DNA of 64,000 nucleotides from Luteimicrobium album (GCF_030161555.1 NZ_BSUK01000001.1:992001-1056000); one strand, 5' to 3'. Positions 45,214 through 54,416 are shown, counted from the first letter of the stretch. Notes: generated by a model not told the origin, from the sequence alone. Numbers and translations are program-made.

Positions 45214-46548
45214 TCACGGTCGCTCGGAAGCCTCGCCCCGGCCGGCGGCGCCGCGCGGCGGCCAGACGACGGCGTCGTCGGCCCAGGTGTCCGGCGTTCC
45301 GATCCTGCGGATCGAGCGCACCGACGCCACGATCGCCCAGCTCGCGGCGAGGCCGGCCGCGAAGATCCCGAAGGTCCAGGTCGGACCCCAGACGCTGAGC
45401 ATGACACCCGCGAGGAACGGGGAGAGCGGCGTGAGGCCGGCCGTGCACAGCATGAGGACAGCGTTCATCCGCCCTTGGAGGGCGCCTGGCGTGATGGCGG
45501 CCGCGTACCCGATCAGCCCTGCGTTGAGGGCCGGGACCGCGAGGCCGGCGATCGCCATCCCGACGAGGTAGCCGGCGTACGCCCCTGAGAAGGCGATGAC
45601 CGCAGTGCCCACGACGACGACGAGCAGCAGGACGACGGCCAGCGGGCCGACGCGGAACCGCGCGATCAACCGTCCGGCGGCGAGCGAGCCGAGGAGCATC
45701 GCCGCGCCGCCCACACCGTCGATCAGGCCGATCCGGAACGGAGGGGTGTGCAGGTCGGCGAGGTGCAGGTTCAGCCCGGCGTAGAGCCCGTTGAACGTCA
45801 GGTTGACCAGCGCGAACACCCCGAGCGACGCGCGCAGGAACGGGATCGACATGACGTAGCGCCAGCCCTCGTCGAACTCGCGACGCATCGGCTCGCGCTC
45901 GCTCCGGTGCCTCACGGGATCACCCAGCGGTACCCGCACCGCGAGCGCGCAGACCAGCGCGACGAGGTGCCCGACGGCGCCCGCGAGCGCCGGCAGGACG
46001 CGTGAGACGGCGTAGAGGAGCCCGCCGAGGGGACTTGCCACGAGGCTCGCGACGGCCGACCGGCCCTGGACCGCGGCCATCGCGGAGCCGAGCTGCGGCG
46101 TCGGGACGACGTGCCTGATCGCTGCCGACTCGGACGGCTCGTAGACCGAGCGCGCGACGGCCGCGAGGAACGCGGCGACCGCGAGGTGCCCGGTGGTGAT
46201 GCCGCCGAGGAGCCAGGCGACACCGAGGCTGCCCCAGGCCGCGAGCCCGAGGACGCTGCACGCGACGACGATGGTGCGACGGTCCCAGCGGTCCGCGATG
46301 ACCCCGGCGGGCATGGTCGCGGCGAGCGCGCCGATCTGCGCGACGGCCCCGATCACACCCGCGACGACCAGCGAGCCGCTGAGCGCGAGCGCGAGGAGCG
46401 GCACCGCGAACGTCGCCATCCCGGAGCCCACGACCTCGACGGTCTTGCCCGTCATGAGGAGCATGTAGGGGCGGTTGTGCCAGAGGGACGGCGGCGGCGT
46501 CGCGACCGCCTCGTCGGCGCGTCCCGGTGTCGTCGTCGGCTCGATCAT
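45214..46548 (-). CDS. MFS transporter (MFS_3/enterobactin-exporter-like)
   Basis: A 444-residue transporter with 12 helices and a typical MFS_3 start (NRPYMLLMTGKTVEVVGSGM), motif A-like AGVIADRWDRRTIVV and the mid-loop SEREPMRREFDEGWRYV. ATG 46548 lies 2 bp from a 20-bp palindrome that overlaps the ribosome-binding region. The C-terminal tail is hydrophilic. The substrate is probably a drug or siderophore, but unproven. Confidence 0.85.
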   Translation of the reverse strand: MIEPTTTPGRADEAVATPPPSLWHNRPYMLLMTGKTVEVVGSGMATFAVPLLALALSGSLVVAGVIGAVAQIGALAATMPAGVIADRWDRRTIVVACSVLGLAAWGSLGVAWLLGGITTGHLAVAAFLAAVARSVYEPSESAAIRHVVPTPQLGSAMAAVQGRSAVASLVASPLGGLLYAVSRVLPALAGAVGHLVALVCALAVRVPLGDPVRHRSEREPMRREFDEGWRYVMSIPFLRASLGVFALVNLTFNGLYAGLNLHLADLHTPPFRIGLIDGVGGAAMLLGSLAAGRLIARFRVGPLAVVLLLVVVVGTAVIAFSGAYAGYLVGMAIAGLAVPALNAGLIGYAAAITPGALQGRMNAVLMLCTAGLTPLSPFLAGVMLSVWGPTWTFGIFAAGLAASWAIVASVRSIRRIGTPDTWADDAVVWPPRGAAGRGEASERP

Positions 46549-46550
46549 CC

Positions 46551-46570
46551 AGACACGATATATCGCGTCT
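46551..46570. promoter_or_regulatory. 20-bp operator-like palindrome AGACACGATATATCGCGTCT
   Basis: A near-perfect palindrome (one mismatched pair) immediately upstream of the MFS start codon, centred on CGATATATCG. PadR- and TetR-type repressors bind similar sites, and this one would also block ribosome access or a -10 element. No adjacent regulator gene is present. Confidence 0.5.
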
Positions 46571-46611
46571 TGCGGGAGGTCTACCCCTCGCGAGGGCGCG
46601 CCGGGCACGCC

Positions 46612-47706
46612 CTACGGGGTGGTCGGGACGGACTCCTGCGGCGCGGGCGCCTCCCGCCCGACGACGGCGCAGCCCGCCCGGTCCAGCGCGACCCGCACCC
46701 GCGTCCCCGGCTGGGGCGCGGTGGTGCCCGCCACCGCCACGAGCCGCTCCACGCCGACCGGGCCGTCGACGTCGACCGTGACCTCGACGCCCCGCGGCCG
46801 GAACAGCGACTCGACCACGGTCGCGGGCCAGGTGTGCGCGGTGGGCGCTGCGCCGTCGTCGGGCAGGACGCGGAGGCCCGTGGGCCCGACCGCCACCGAC
46901 CTGTCAGAACCACGCTCCCGTATACGGGCATCAGGTTCTGACATGTCGCCCCGCTCGAGCGCGGAAGCCGGCCAGGACGCCTGATAGCCCAGGAACTCGG
47001 CGACCGCGCGCGACGCCGGGGCTCGCCACAGCTCGGGCGGCGTCGCGACCTGCAGCACACGCCCATGCGCCATCACGGCGACCCGGTCGGCGACCTCGAA
47101 GGCCTCGTCGTGGTCGTGCGTCACGAAGACGGCGGTCGTGCCGGTCTCCCGCAGGGCCACGCGCAGGTCGGTCGCGAGGCGCTCGCGCAGGCCGCGGTCC
47201 AGCGCGGACAGGGGCTCGTCGAGCAGCAGCAGCCGCGGCCGCGGCGCGAGCGCGCGGGCCAGCGCGACCCGCTGCCGCTCGCCGCCCGAGAGCGTCGCGA
47301 CCTGCCGGCCGCCGTACCCCTCGAGCCCGACGACGCCCAGCAGCTCCGCGACCCGCTCGCGCCGCGCGTCGCGCGGCGTCCGCGCGACCCGCAGCCCGTA
47401 CTCGACGTTCCCCGCGACCGTGTGGTGCGGGAAGAGCTGGCCGTCCTGGAACATCAGCCCGAAGCCGCGCCGGTGCACGGGCACGCCGTCGAGGTCGGAG
47501 CCGTCCCACGTCACCCGGCCCGCCACGACCGGCTCGAGCCCCGCGACCGCCCGCAGCAGGCTCGACTTTCCGCAGCCGCTCGGCCCGAGGAGCGCGAGCA
47601 CCTCCCCGAGCGCGACGTCGATCGACACACCGTCGACGGCCGTCACGGCCCCCTTGCCCGTGTCGTACCGGACGACGACGTCCCGCACCGCCAGCCCCTC
47701 GCTCAC
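46612..47706 (-). CDS. thiQ: Thiamine ABC transporter ATP-binding protein
   Basis: A 364-residue ABC ATPase: Walker A GPSGCGKSSLLRA, signature LSGGERQRVALARAL, Walker B LLLLDEPLSALDR. The C-terminal TOBE-like region (about 290-350) follows. The linker between the ATPase core and the TOBE region (GDMSEPDARIRERGSDRS) is encoded by a TGTCAGAA-family palindrome (46902-46943), kept in frame. The GTG start overlaps the thiP stop (GTGA). The thiamine assignment follows from the operon and the upstream TPP riboswitch. Confidence 0.88.
   Translation of the reverse strand: MSEGLAVRDVVVRYDTGKGAVTAVDGVSIDVALGEVLALLGPSGCGKSSLLRAVAGLEPVVAGRVTWDGSDLDGVPVHRRGFGLMFQDGQLFPHHTVAGNVEYGLRVARTPRDARRERVAELLGVVGLEGYGGRQVATLSGGERQRVALARALAPRPRLLLLDEPLSALDRGLRERLATDLRVALRETGTTAVFVTHDHDEAFEVADRVAVMAHGRVLQVATPPELWRAPASRAVAEFLGYQASWPASALERGDMSEPDARIRERGSDRSVAVGPTGLRVLPDDGAAPTAHTWPATVVESLFRPRGVEVTVDVDGPVGVERLVAVAGTTAPQPGTRVRVALDRAGCAVVGREAPAPQESVPTTP
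46902..46943. repeat. 42-bp palindrome, TGTCAGAA family, copy 4, inside thiQ
   Basis: The outer arms TGTCAGAACC / GGTTCTGACA and inner arms CCCGTA / TACGGG pair in this 42-bp unit. It is the only copy inside a coding sequence and preserves the frame (14 codons). The end motifs and length match the intergenic copies, and the centre CCGTATA matches copy 3. Confidence 0.85.
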
Positions 47707-49467
47707 AGCTCACCTCCGTCACGCTCGCCGCGCAGCTGCTCGGCGGCCAGCATCACCGCGGCCGTCAGGGCCGCCAGCACGCACGACGCCGCGAGCGCCA
47801 TGCCGTAGTTCCCCTGCCCCGGGCGGCCGATCAGGTCGAAGATCGCGACCGGCAGCGTCGCGGCGTCCGGGCGCGCGAGGAACGACGTCGCCCCGAACTC
47901 TCCCAGGCTCGCCGCGAACGCGAAGCCCACCGCGAGGCCGAGCGACCGGGCCGCCAGAGGCACGTCGACCGTCCGCAGGACGCGCCCGGGCGCCGCGCCG
48001 AGCGTCGAGGCCGCCTCGCGCAGCCGCGGGTCGATGGCCCGCAGCACGGGCAGCACGGTCCGGACGACGAGCGGCACCGCGACGACCGCCTGCGCGATCG
48101 GCACCAGGAGGCCCGCGGTCCGCAGGTCGACCGGGAGCCCGAGCGGCTTGTCGAGCGTCACGAGGAACCCGAAGCCCACCGTCACGGCCGACACCCCCAG
48201 CGGCAGCATGAACAGCGAGTCCAGCGTCGCGACCGCTCGGCGCCCGACCCGGCGCCGCGGGCGCCGGGACACGACGAGCGCCACGAGCCCGCCGACCACC
48301 AGCGCGATCACCGTCGCGACCAGCGCGATCCGCACCGAGTTCCACGTCGCGGCCCACACCGTGACGCTCAGGGCGCCCCGGTCCCCCGTCGAGCCCAGCG
48401 CCCGGTAGTTCCCCAGGGACCACGCGCCGTCCACGTGCAACGACCGGACCAGCAGGTTCACCAGCGGCGTCGCCAGCAGCACCACCACGACGACGACCGT
48501 CACCGCGAACGGCACCAGATCACCCCCAGCACCGACCGCGTGCCGTCCGGGCCCCGCCCCCACAGGCGCAGCCGCCGGTCCGACGCGCGGTCCGACCCCA
48601 GGCTCAGGGCCCGCTCCCGACGCGCCCGCGTCCGCGACGCCACGAGCAGCACCACCGCCACCACGACGAGCTGCACCACCGACAGCACCGACGCCGTCCG
48701 CAGGTCCAGGAACTGCGTCGTCTGGATCCAGATCTCGGTCTCGATCGTCCCGAACTGCAACCCGCCCAGGACCAGGACCACCCCGAACGCCGTCGCGCAG
48801 AACAGGAACACGATGCTCGCCGCGCTCGCGATCGCCGGCGCCAGCGCCGGCAACGTCACCGTGCGGAACGCCCGCCACGACGACGCCCCCAACGCCCGCG
48901 CCGCCTGCTCCGCCCGCGGATCCAGCCGCGCCCACAACCCGCCGACCGTCCGGACGACCACCGTGTAGTTGAAGAACACCAGCGCCAGCACGATCGCCGT
49001 GAACGTCCCGTCCAGGTGCAGGAACCCCAACGGGCCCCCTCGACCAGCAGCGACCGGAACGCCACCCCCACCACGACCGTCGGCAGCACGAACGGCACCG
49101 TCACCAGCGCCCGCACCAGCCCACGCCCCGGCCAGCGGCACCGGAACAGCACGTACGCCCCCGGCACCCCGAGCAGCACCGACAACACCGTCCCCAGCAC
49201 CGCCTGGCCCAACGTCAGCCCGACGATCCGCCACGTGCGCAGGGTGCTGAACACCTCACCGAACCCACCGAGGTCCAGGTGCCCGTCGACGACGAACCCC
49301 TTGCCGACGAGGGTGAGGACGGGCCACGCGAAGAAGATGACGAGGAACGCGAGGGGAACGACGACGGCGAGCCCCCACAGCGTCGCCCGGGTCGCCGTGG
49401 GCGCGATCCGGTGCGGACGCCCGGTTCCGTCCGGGGTCGGGAGGGGTTCGTGCGCGCGACCTACCAT
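47703..49467 (-). CDS. thiP: Thiamine ABC transporter permease, two frameshifts
   Basis: A fused double permease of about 588 residues and about 12 helices. The first half has LVTVPFVLPTVVVGVAFRSL and an EAA-like loop (AARALGASSWRAFRTVTLP). The second half has a matching EAA loop (AASTLGAAPGRVLRTVDVP). The frame breaks at about 49034-49039 and at about 48522-48527, both in G/C runs, and one lost base at each restores it. The start is ATG 49467. It is coupled to thiQ by GTGA and lies 763 bp behind thiB. Confidence 0.85.
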
Positions 49468-49705
49468 CCGGACCCTCGTTCCTCGGGTCCTCCCGCCAGA
49501 ACCGCCACGGTCGCGTGCACGAACCCCTCCCGACCCCTTGCTGTCAGGTCGCCTTCGCAGGCCCGCACCCGGGCTCGCCAGGGCGCCGCGGGGCTCGCCG
49601 GCGCGTACGCCTCGCGTTCCTGCTGGGGCGCGCCGACGACCCGCGTAATCCGGTTCGCCGTCGGGCGAGGTGCTGTTGTGGCGGGCTGCCCGACGGCGCA
49701 GCCCG

Positions 49706-49761
49706 CGAGATGCGGTGATCTGCAGTTCCGCGGCGCGCCGTCCGCAGATCTCCGCATCTCG
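49706..49761. repeat. Hairpin with 18-base arms (CGAGATGCGG type)
   Basis: Arms 49706-49723 and 49744-49761 pair with one mismatch, with outer CGAGATGCGG/CCGCATCTCG and inner GATCTGC/GCAGATC. A smaller GC hairpin (49681-49706, GCGGGCTGC/GCAGCCCGC) abuts it. Confidence 0.75.
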
Positions 49762-49872
49762 GCCCGCAGCCGGACGGTGGGTACGACCGAGCGGTCACGT
49801 GCTGCGCTCACGGCTCGCCCTCCCTGCCGATAGCGCCCCCTCGCGAAGCAGGCCTCCCGGCGGGGTACCTCG

Positions 49873-49927
49873 CGAGACGGGGGAATTTGTTCTTCCGAGC
49901 CAGGTCGAAGCGGATTCCCCCATCTCG
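49873..49927. repeat. Hairpin with 14-base arms (CGAGACGGGGGAAT type)
   Basis: CGAGACGGGGGAAT at 49873-49886 pairs with ATTCCCCCATCTCG at 49914-49927, with one mismatch and a 27-base loop. It is the second hairpin in the thiB-thiP gap. Confidence 0.7.
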
Positions 49928-50100
49928 GCGTGCTCGCCCGGCCCGACGGCGCAGCCACAGCCTGAGCGTCGCCCCGGGCGCCCGGGCCATGCGCCGTCGT
50001 CGGGCAGGACCGGAACCCGAAGACCGACGCAACCCGCATGCCCGGGCGCCGTCAGACGGAGGGATGCGGACGCCAAGGCCAGGCCCGCGTGGTGCAGGAC

Positions 50101-50209
50101 GGGCGTCGGGCGGGGGTGTCGCGCGCGATCGTGGCGGGTCTGGCGGGAGCCGAGCGAGGAACGAGCGAGGCGGATGGAAGATCGCGCGCGACACCCCCGC
50201 CCGGCGCCC
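50101..50209. repeat. Large hairpin, 30-base arms, just after thiB
   Basis: Arms 50101-50130 and 50180-50209 are reverse complements with one mismatch, including GTGTCGCGCGCGATC and its complement, around a 49-base purine-rich loop. It begins 22 bp beyond the thiB stop, so it could end or attenuate transcription before thiP. Confidence 0.8.
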
Positions 50210-50230
50210 GGGACCCGACCGAGCACGACA

Positions 50231-51334
50231 TCAGCCAACGACAGCAGCCGTCCAGTCCTTGATCCACTGCTCACGGTGCTGCGTGATGTCCGCGGCGGGC
50301 ACGTCGAGGGGCTTCGTCGCGAGCGGCGCGAACTTCTTCCACGCGGCGGGGATCGTCGCGGCCGGGTCGACGGGGTACATGTACATGAGGTCCGGGATCG
50401 TGGACTGGACCTCGGTGGACTGGAGCCAGTCGACGACCTTCGCGGCGGCGGCCGGGTTCTTGGCGCCGTTCAGGACGCCGGCGTACTCGACCTGCCGGAA
50501 GCAGGTGTCGAGGAGCGCGCCGGTCGTGGTGGACGTCTTGTCCTTGCTGAGCGTGAACGCGGGCGACGACGAGTACGACAGCACGATCGGGCGCGGACCC
50601 TTGCCGTCGGCGCCGGAGAAGTCGGTGTAGTACGCGTCCTCCCAGCCCTGGTCGATCTTGAGCCCGTTGGCCTTGAGGGCCTTCCAGTAGTCGAGGTACC
50701 CGTCCTGGCCCTTGGCGCTGATCGTGGCGAGGAGGAACGCGAGCCCGGGCGACGACGTCGCGGGGTTCTCGACGACGGTCAGGTCCTTGTAGGCGGGCTG
50801 GGTGAGGTCGTCGAGGGTCTTCGGCTCGGCGACGCCCTTCTTCGTGAACCAGGTGTGGTCGACGTTGAGGCACACGTCGCCGTAGTCGATCGGGGTGAGC
50901 TGCTGCTTCCCGTCGCTGCCGTCGACGGCGTACTGCGCGGCCTCCGACGGCTGGCCGGCGGGCGTGTGGTCGGCGAGGACGCCGGCGTCGACGGCGCGGG
51001 TCGCGAACGTGTTGTCGATGCCGAACACGGCGTCGCCCAGCGGCGAGTCCTTGGTGAGGACGAGCTGGTTGGTGAGCTGGCCGGCGTCGCCCTGCTTGAC
51101 GAGCTTGACGGTGATGCCGGTCTGCTTCTCGAAGGCGGCGAGCTGCTTCTTGTCGACGGCGAACGAGTCGTGCGTGATGAGGGTGACGGGCCCGGTGGAC
51201 GCGGCGACGGGGGCGGTGCCGCTGCCCGACGGCGCCGCTGCGCCGTCGTCGCTGCTGCAGCCCGCGAGGGCGAGACCGAGGGCGAGGGTACCCACGCCCG
51301 CCATGAACGCGGCGCGGCCGGTGATGTGCTGCAA
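50231..51334 (-). CDS. thiB: Thiamine ABC transporter substrate-binding lipoprotein
   Basis: A 367-residue periplasmic-type binding protein. The lipoprotein signal peptide ends VGTLALGLALAGCSSDDG, with the lipobox LAGC. The mature part has VTLITHDSFAVDKKQLAAFE, GDAVFGIDNTFATRAVDAGV and IDYGDVCLNVDHTWF, as in ThiB. The TTG at 51334 is preferred because GGAGG sits six bases upstream; a GTG at 51346 lies on that site. The TPP riboswitch about 80 bp upstream supports thiamine or its phosphates as ligand. Confidence 0.9.
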   Translation of the reverse strand: MQHITGRAAFMAGVGTLALGLALAGCSSDDGAAAPSGSGTAPVAASTGPVTLITHDSFAVDKKQLAAFEKQTGITVKLVKQGDAGQLTNQLVLTKDSPLGDAVFGIDNTFATRAVDAGVLADHTPAGQPSEAAQYAVDGSDGKQQLTPIDYGDVCLNVDHTWFTKKGVAEPKTLDDLTQPAYKDLTVVENPATSSPGLAFLLATISAKGQDGYLDYWKALKANGLKIDQGWEDAYYTDFSGADGKGPRPIVLSYSSSPAFTLSKDKTSTTTGALLDTCFRQVEYAGVLNGAKNPAAAAKVVDWLQSTEVQSTIPDLMYMYPVDPAATIPAAWKKFAPLATKPLDVPAADITQHREQWIKDWTAAVVG

Positions 51335-51412
51335 GGTGTCCTCCACATGGTGCTGGAGGGGCGTGCGTGGCGTCCGCCGGGCGGCTGCTCGACGAACGCC
51401 ACGACGGAAGAG

Positions 51413-51517
51413 ATTCCCGACTTCCTCCACCGGTACTAACCGGGTCAGGTTCGAGGGTCTGCGGTGGTCCCGCACTCTCAGCGCCCATCCGCCGGGGCGG
51501 ACGACGCTCCCCTGTCG
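51413..51517 (-). promoter_or_regulatory. TPP riboswitch (THI element)
   Basis: On the minus strand the conserved THI-box blocks occur in order: AGGGGAGC, GCTGAGAGTG, ACCCTCGAACCTGACCCGGT, TAGTACCGG and GGAGGAAGTCGGG. This is the standard thiamine pyrophosphate aptamer. It precedes thiB and would shut the transport operon off when TPP is plentiful, probably at translation initiation or by termination in the 80-bp leader. Confidence 0.95.
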
Positions 51518-51599
51518 TTCAGCCCCAACCCTAGCGCCTGGGCACACCTCGAGGCGTGGCAGGTGCCCGTCTCGGCCGCGCCGCCACCGAGCCCGACGC

Positions 51600-52601
51600 T
51601 CACCGACCCGTGAGTCGCGCGTCCCGCCACAAGTCGATGCCCGCGTCGACCGCGAGCCGGTCGATCTCGGCGAGCTCGGCCGAGGTGAAGCTCAGGTCCT
51701 CGAGGGCGAGGACGTTCTGGTCGAGCTGCTCCGGCCGGCTCGCGCCGATCACGAGGGAGGTCACGCGCTCGTCGCGGAGCCCCCACGCGAGCGCCAGCTG
51801 CGCCAGGCTCTGTCCGCGCCCGCGGGCCAGCTCGGCGAGACCGCGCAGGTTCTGGACAGTCTCCGGCGCGAGCAGAGCGGGGGCCAGCGACTTCGACTGC
51901 GTCGCACGTGAGCCCTCGGGAATCCCGTCCAGGTACTTGTCCGTGAGCATCCCCTGCGCGAGCGCGCTGAACCCGATGACGCCGACGCCCAGCTCTGCCG
52001 TGACATCCAGCAGCCCGTCCTTATCGACCCAGCGGTTCAGCATCGAGTACGACGGCTGGTGGATCAGCAGCGGGGTGCCCAGGTCCGAGAGCATCGCCGC
52101 GATCTGTCTGGTCTGCTCGGGTCCGTAGGAAGAGATCCCGACATAGAGGGCCCGGCCCGACGTGACCGCGGTGTGCAGTGCACCGGCGGTCTCCTCGAGC
52201 GGCGTCGAGGCGTCGGGGCGGTGCGAGTAGAAGATGTCCACGTAGTCGAGGCCCATCCGCCCGAGCGACTGATCCAGACTCGCGAGCAGATGCTTGCGGC
52301 TCCCGCTCGGTCCTCCGTACACGCCGTCCCACATGTCCCAGCCCGCCTTGGTCGAGATCACGAGCTCGTCACGGTGGCCGCGCAGGTCGGTACGCAGGAG
52401 CTGGCCGAGGGACTCCTCGGCCGAACCCGGCGGCGGCCCGTAGTTGTTGGCGAGGTCCAGGTGGACCATCCCGTGCTCGAACGCGCGGCGGGCGACGGCC
52501 CGCTGGCGTTCGAAGGTCACGTCGTGGCCGAAGTTGTGCCAGAGCCCGAGGGAGAGCACCGGCAGGACGAGGCCGGACCGGCCCACGTTGCGGTACAGCA
52601 T
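51600..52601 (-). CDS. Aldo/keto reductase (YghZ-like)
   Basis: A 333-residue TIM-barrel NADPH reductase. The catalytic tetrad is visible: Asp and Tyr in HLDLANNYGPPPGSAEESL, Lys in ELVISTKAG, and His in YVDIFYSHRPDASTPLEETA. The C-terminal cofactor motif is LVIGASRPEQLDQN. It resembles the YghZ/KCNAB group, which reduces L-glyceraldehyde-3-phosphate and similar aldehydes. ATG 52601 overlaps the stop of the sugar ABC ATPase (TGATG), so it is the last gene of that operon and may act on the imported sugar or its aldol product. Confidence 0.9.
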   Translation of the reverse strand: MLYRNVGRSGLVLPVLSLGLWHNFGHDVTFERQRAVARRAFEHGMVHLDLANNYGPPPGSAEESLGQLLRTDLRGHRDELVISTKAGWDMWDGVYGGPSGSRKHLLASLDQSLGRMGLDYVDIFYSHRPDASTPLEETAGALHTAVTSGRALYVGISSYGPEQTRQIAAMLSDLGTPLLIHQPSYSMLNRWVDKDGLLDVTAELGVGVIGFSALAQGMLTDKYLDGIPEGSRATQSKSLAPALLAPETVQNLRGLAELARGRGQSLAQLALAWGLRDERVTSLVIGASRPEQLDQNVLALEDLSFTSAELAEIDRLAVDAGIDLWRDARLTGR

Positions 52602-53421
52602 CAGTTGGCCTCCCGGTCGGCGGGCCCCGCGGTCAGAGCCTCGGTGGACGGCGGCATACCGGCAGCGCCGGTCACCTGGGCCACCAGCTCGACACCGCTG
52701 ATGTCGGATACCCGCTCCCCGTTCACGACCTCGCCGGCCCGCATCACCCAGACCTGCTGGGCGAGGCGCATCACCTGCTCGAAGTTGTGGGAGATGATCA
52801 GCACGCTCGTGCCCTCGTCGACGATCCGGCGGATGAGGTCCTCGACCTGCGCGGTCTCCCGGAGGCCGAGCGCCGCCGTGGGCTCGTCCATGATCACGAA
52901 CTGGCGCGACCACATGACCGCCCGTGCGATGGCGATGGCCTGCCGCTGTCCGCCGGACAACCGCTTGACCGTGCGGGTCGCCGACGGCACGTTGACGGCG
53001 AGTCGCTGGACCAGGTCCTGCGAACGGCGCCTCATCTCGGCCCGTCGAAGTATCCCGATGCCTTTCGGGCCCCAGGTGAGCTCGCGGTTGAGGAAGACGT
53101 TCTGCCAGACGGTGAGCTGGTCCGCCAGCGCAAGATCCTGGTAGACCGTCTCGATCCCGGACCGGCGCGCCTCCAGCGGGGAGGCGAACCGGACGGGCTG
53201 ACCGTCGATCAGGATCTCCCCGAGTCCGGGCTGTGGTAGCCCGATAGGCACTTGATCAGCGTCGACTTCCCGGCACCGTTGTCCCCGACGATCGCGGTGA
53301 CCTCGCCGACGTTCGCGAAGAGCGAGGCCCCCTTGAGCGCCTGCACGCTTCCGAACGACTTGCTGATCCCGCGCAGCTCGATCTTGGGCGTCCCGGCCTC
53401 GGCTGTCGTGGTGGTTCCCAT
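52601..53421 (-). CDS. Sugar ABC transporter ATP-binding protein, frameshifted
   Basis: A single-domain ATPase of about 273 residues, RbsA/XylG-like but not duplicated: Walker A GDNGAGKSTLIKCLSGY, signature LSGGQRQAIAIARAV, Walker B VIMDEPTAALG. A lost base near 53235 splits the frame after SGYHSPDSG, which resumes GEILIDGQPVRFASP. ATG 53421 is chosen because GGAGG lies eight bases upstream, and the preceding gene's stop overlaps the region. It pairs with the permease and binding protein upstream. Confidence 0.88.
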
Positions 53422-53423
53422 GG

Positions 53424-54416
53424 TCACTTCCTCCCTCGCATCAGGGTGGCGGCCGCGAGCACGACCACGCCGACCACGGCGGGCTCGTAGAACGCATCGA
53501 CGCCCACCATCGTCAGCCCGGTCTGCAGGACCGTGAGGAGCAGAGCACCGAGCGCGGGGCCCCAGACGGTCGCACGCCCGCCGAACAGGCTCGTGCCCCC
53601 GAGGACCGTCGCAGCGACGGCCTTCATGACGTAGTCGGTGTTCGTCGCCGGCTGCGAGGCACCGACGTAGAGCACGAGGAAGACGGCCCCGACACCGGCC
53701 ATCGTGCCGCAGACGATGTAGCCGACGAGCTTCACCCGAGACACGCGTAGGCCCATCGCCTTGCTCCCGTCGGCGTTGTCGCCCACAGCGAGCAGGTGGG
53801 TGCCGACAGGCGTGTGAGCGAGCAGGACGTGCAGCAGGAGGACGATGCCCGCCACGATGAGGAAGTTGTAGCGGAAGATCCCCACCGAGTCCGACGCGAT
53901 CGTGGTCAGGACATGGTCGGAGACCGGCTTCGGCACACCCTTGGACCAGATCAGACCGATGCCCTGGACGAGGCCCATCGTGCCGAGCGTGACGATCATG
54001 TCGGGAATCTTGACCCTGCCGACGAAGAAGCCATTCACCGCGCCGACCGCCGCGCCGACCGCGATCGCGGCGAGGACGCTGAGGACCAGTCCGCCGCCGT
54101 CGTAGACGGCGCCGAGAACGACCGAGGCGAGCGCGAGCGTGCTCGCCATCGACAGGTCGATGCCCGCCAGCATGACGGCGAACGTCATGCCGACCGCGAG
54201 CAGGACGGGGATGGCGGAGTCCGCGAGCATCCCGTCCAGGTTGTCCCAGGTGAGGAACGTCGGGCTCAAGATCGTGAAGATCACCATAGCCAGCACCAGT
54301 GACACGGGTGCCGCGATCTTCATCCAGAGCTCTTCGCCACCTGCGCGGCGGACCAGCCCCCGGAGTCCTGGGCCGGTATCCACCCGGGCGGTCAACGTGT
54401 TCGTCGTCGCCGTCAT
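53424..54416 (-). CDS. Sugar ABC transporter permease (RbsC/XylH-like)
   Basis: A 330-residue permease of the ribose type with about nine to ten helices. It has the characteristic VGMTFAVMLAGIDLSMASTL after an N-terminal helix, PDMIVTLGTMGLVQGIGL, and a C-terminal TSLFGGRATVWGPALGALLL. ATG 54416. It overlaps no frame break. It transports the sugar bound by the protein encoded upstream. Confidence 0.93.
   Translation of the reverse strand: MTATTNTLTARVDTGPGLRGLVRRAGGEELWMKIAAPVSLVLAMVIFTILSPTFLTWDNLDGMLADSAIPVLLAVGMTFAVMLAGIDLSMASTLALASVVLGAVYDGGGLVLSVLAAIAVGAAVGAVNGFFVGRVKIPDMIVTLGTMGLVQGIGLIWSKGVPKPVSDHVLTTIASDSVGIFRYNFLIVAGIVLLLHVLLAHTPVGTHLLAVGDNADGSKAMGLRVSRVKLVGYIVCGTMAGVGAVFLVLYVGASQPATNTDYVMKAVAATVLGGTSLFGGRATVWGPALGALLLTVLQTGLTMVGVDAFYEPAVVGVVVLAAATLMRGRK

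Larger units (their letters stand above)
49468..50230. other. 763-bp gene-free region with hairpins inside the thiamine operon
   Basis: No open frame here has a recognisable domain, and the protein-like frames on both strands show only Arg/Pro-rich composition bias. Three large inverted repeats occupy it and are listed separately. On the minus strand this is the thiB-thiP intergenic region. Confidence 0.7.

Noticed and set aside
49468..50230. Open frames in the thiB-thiP gap considered as small genes
   Set aside because: All are Arg/Pro/Ala-rich with no ribosome-binding site and overlap the inverted repeats.
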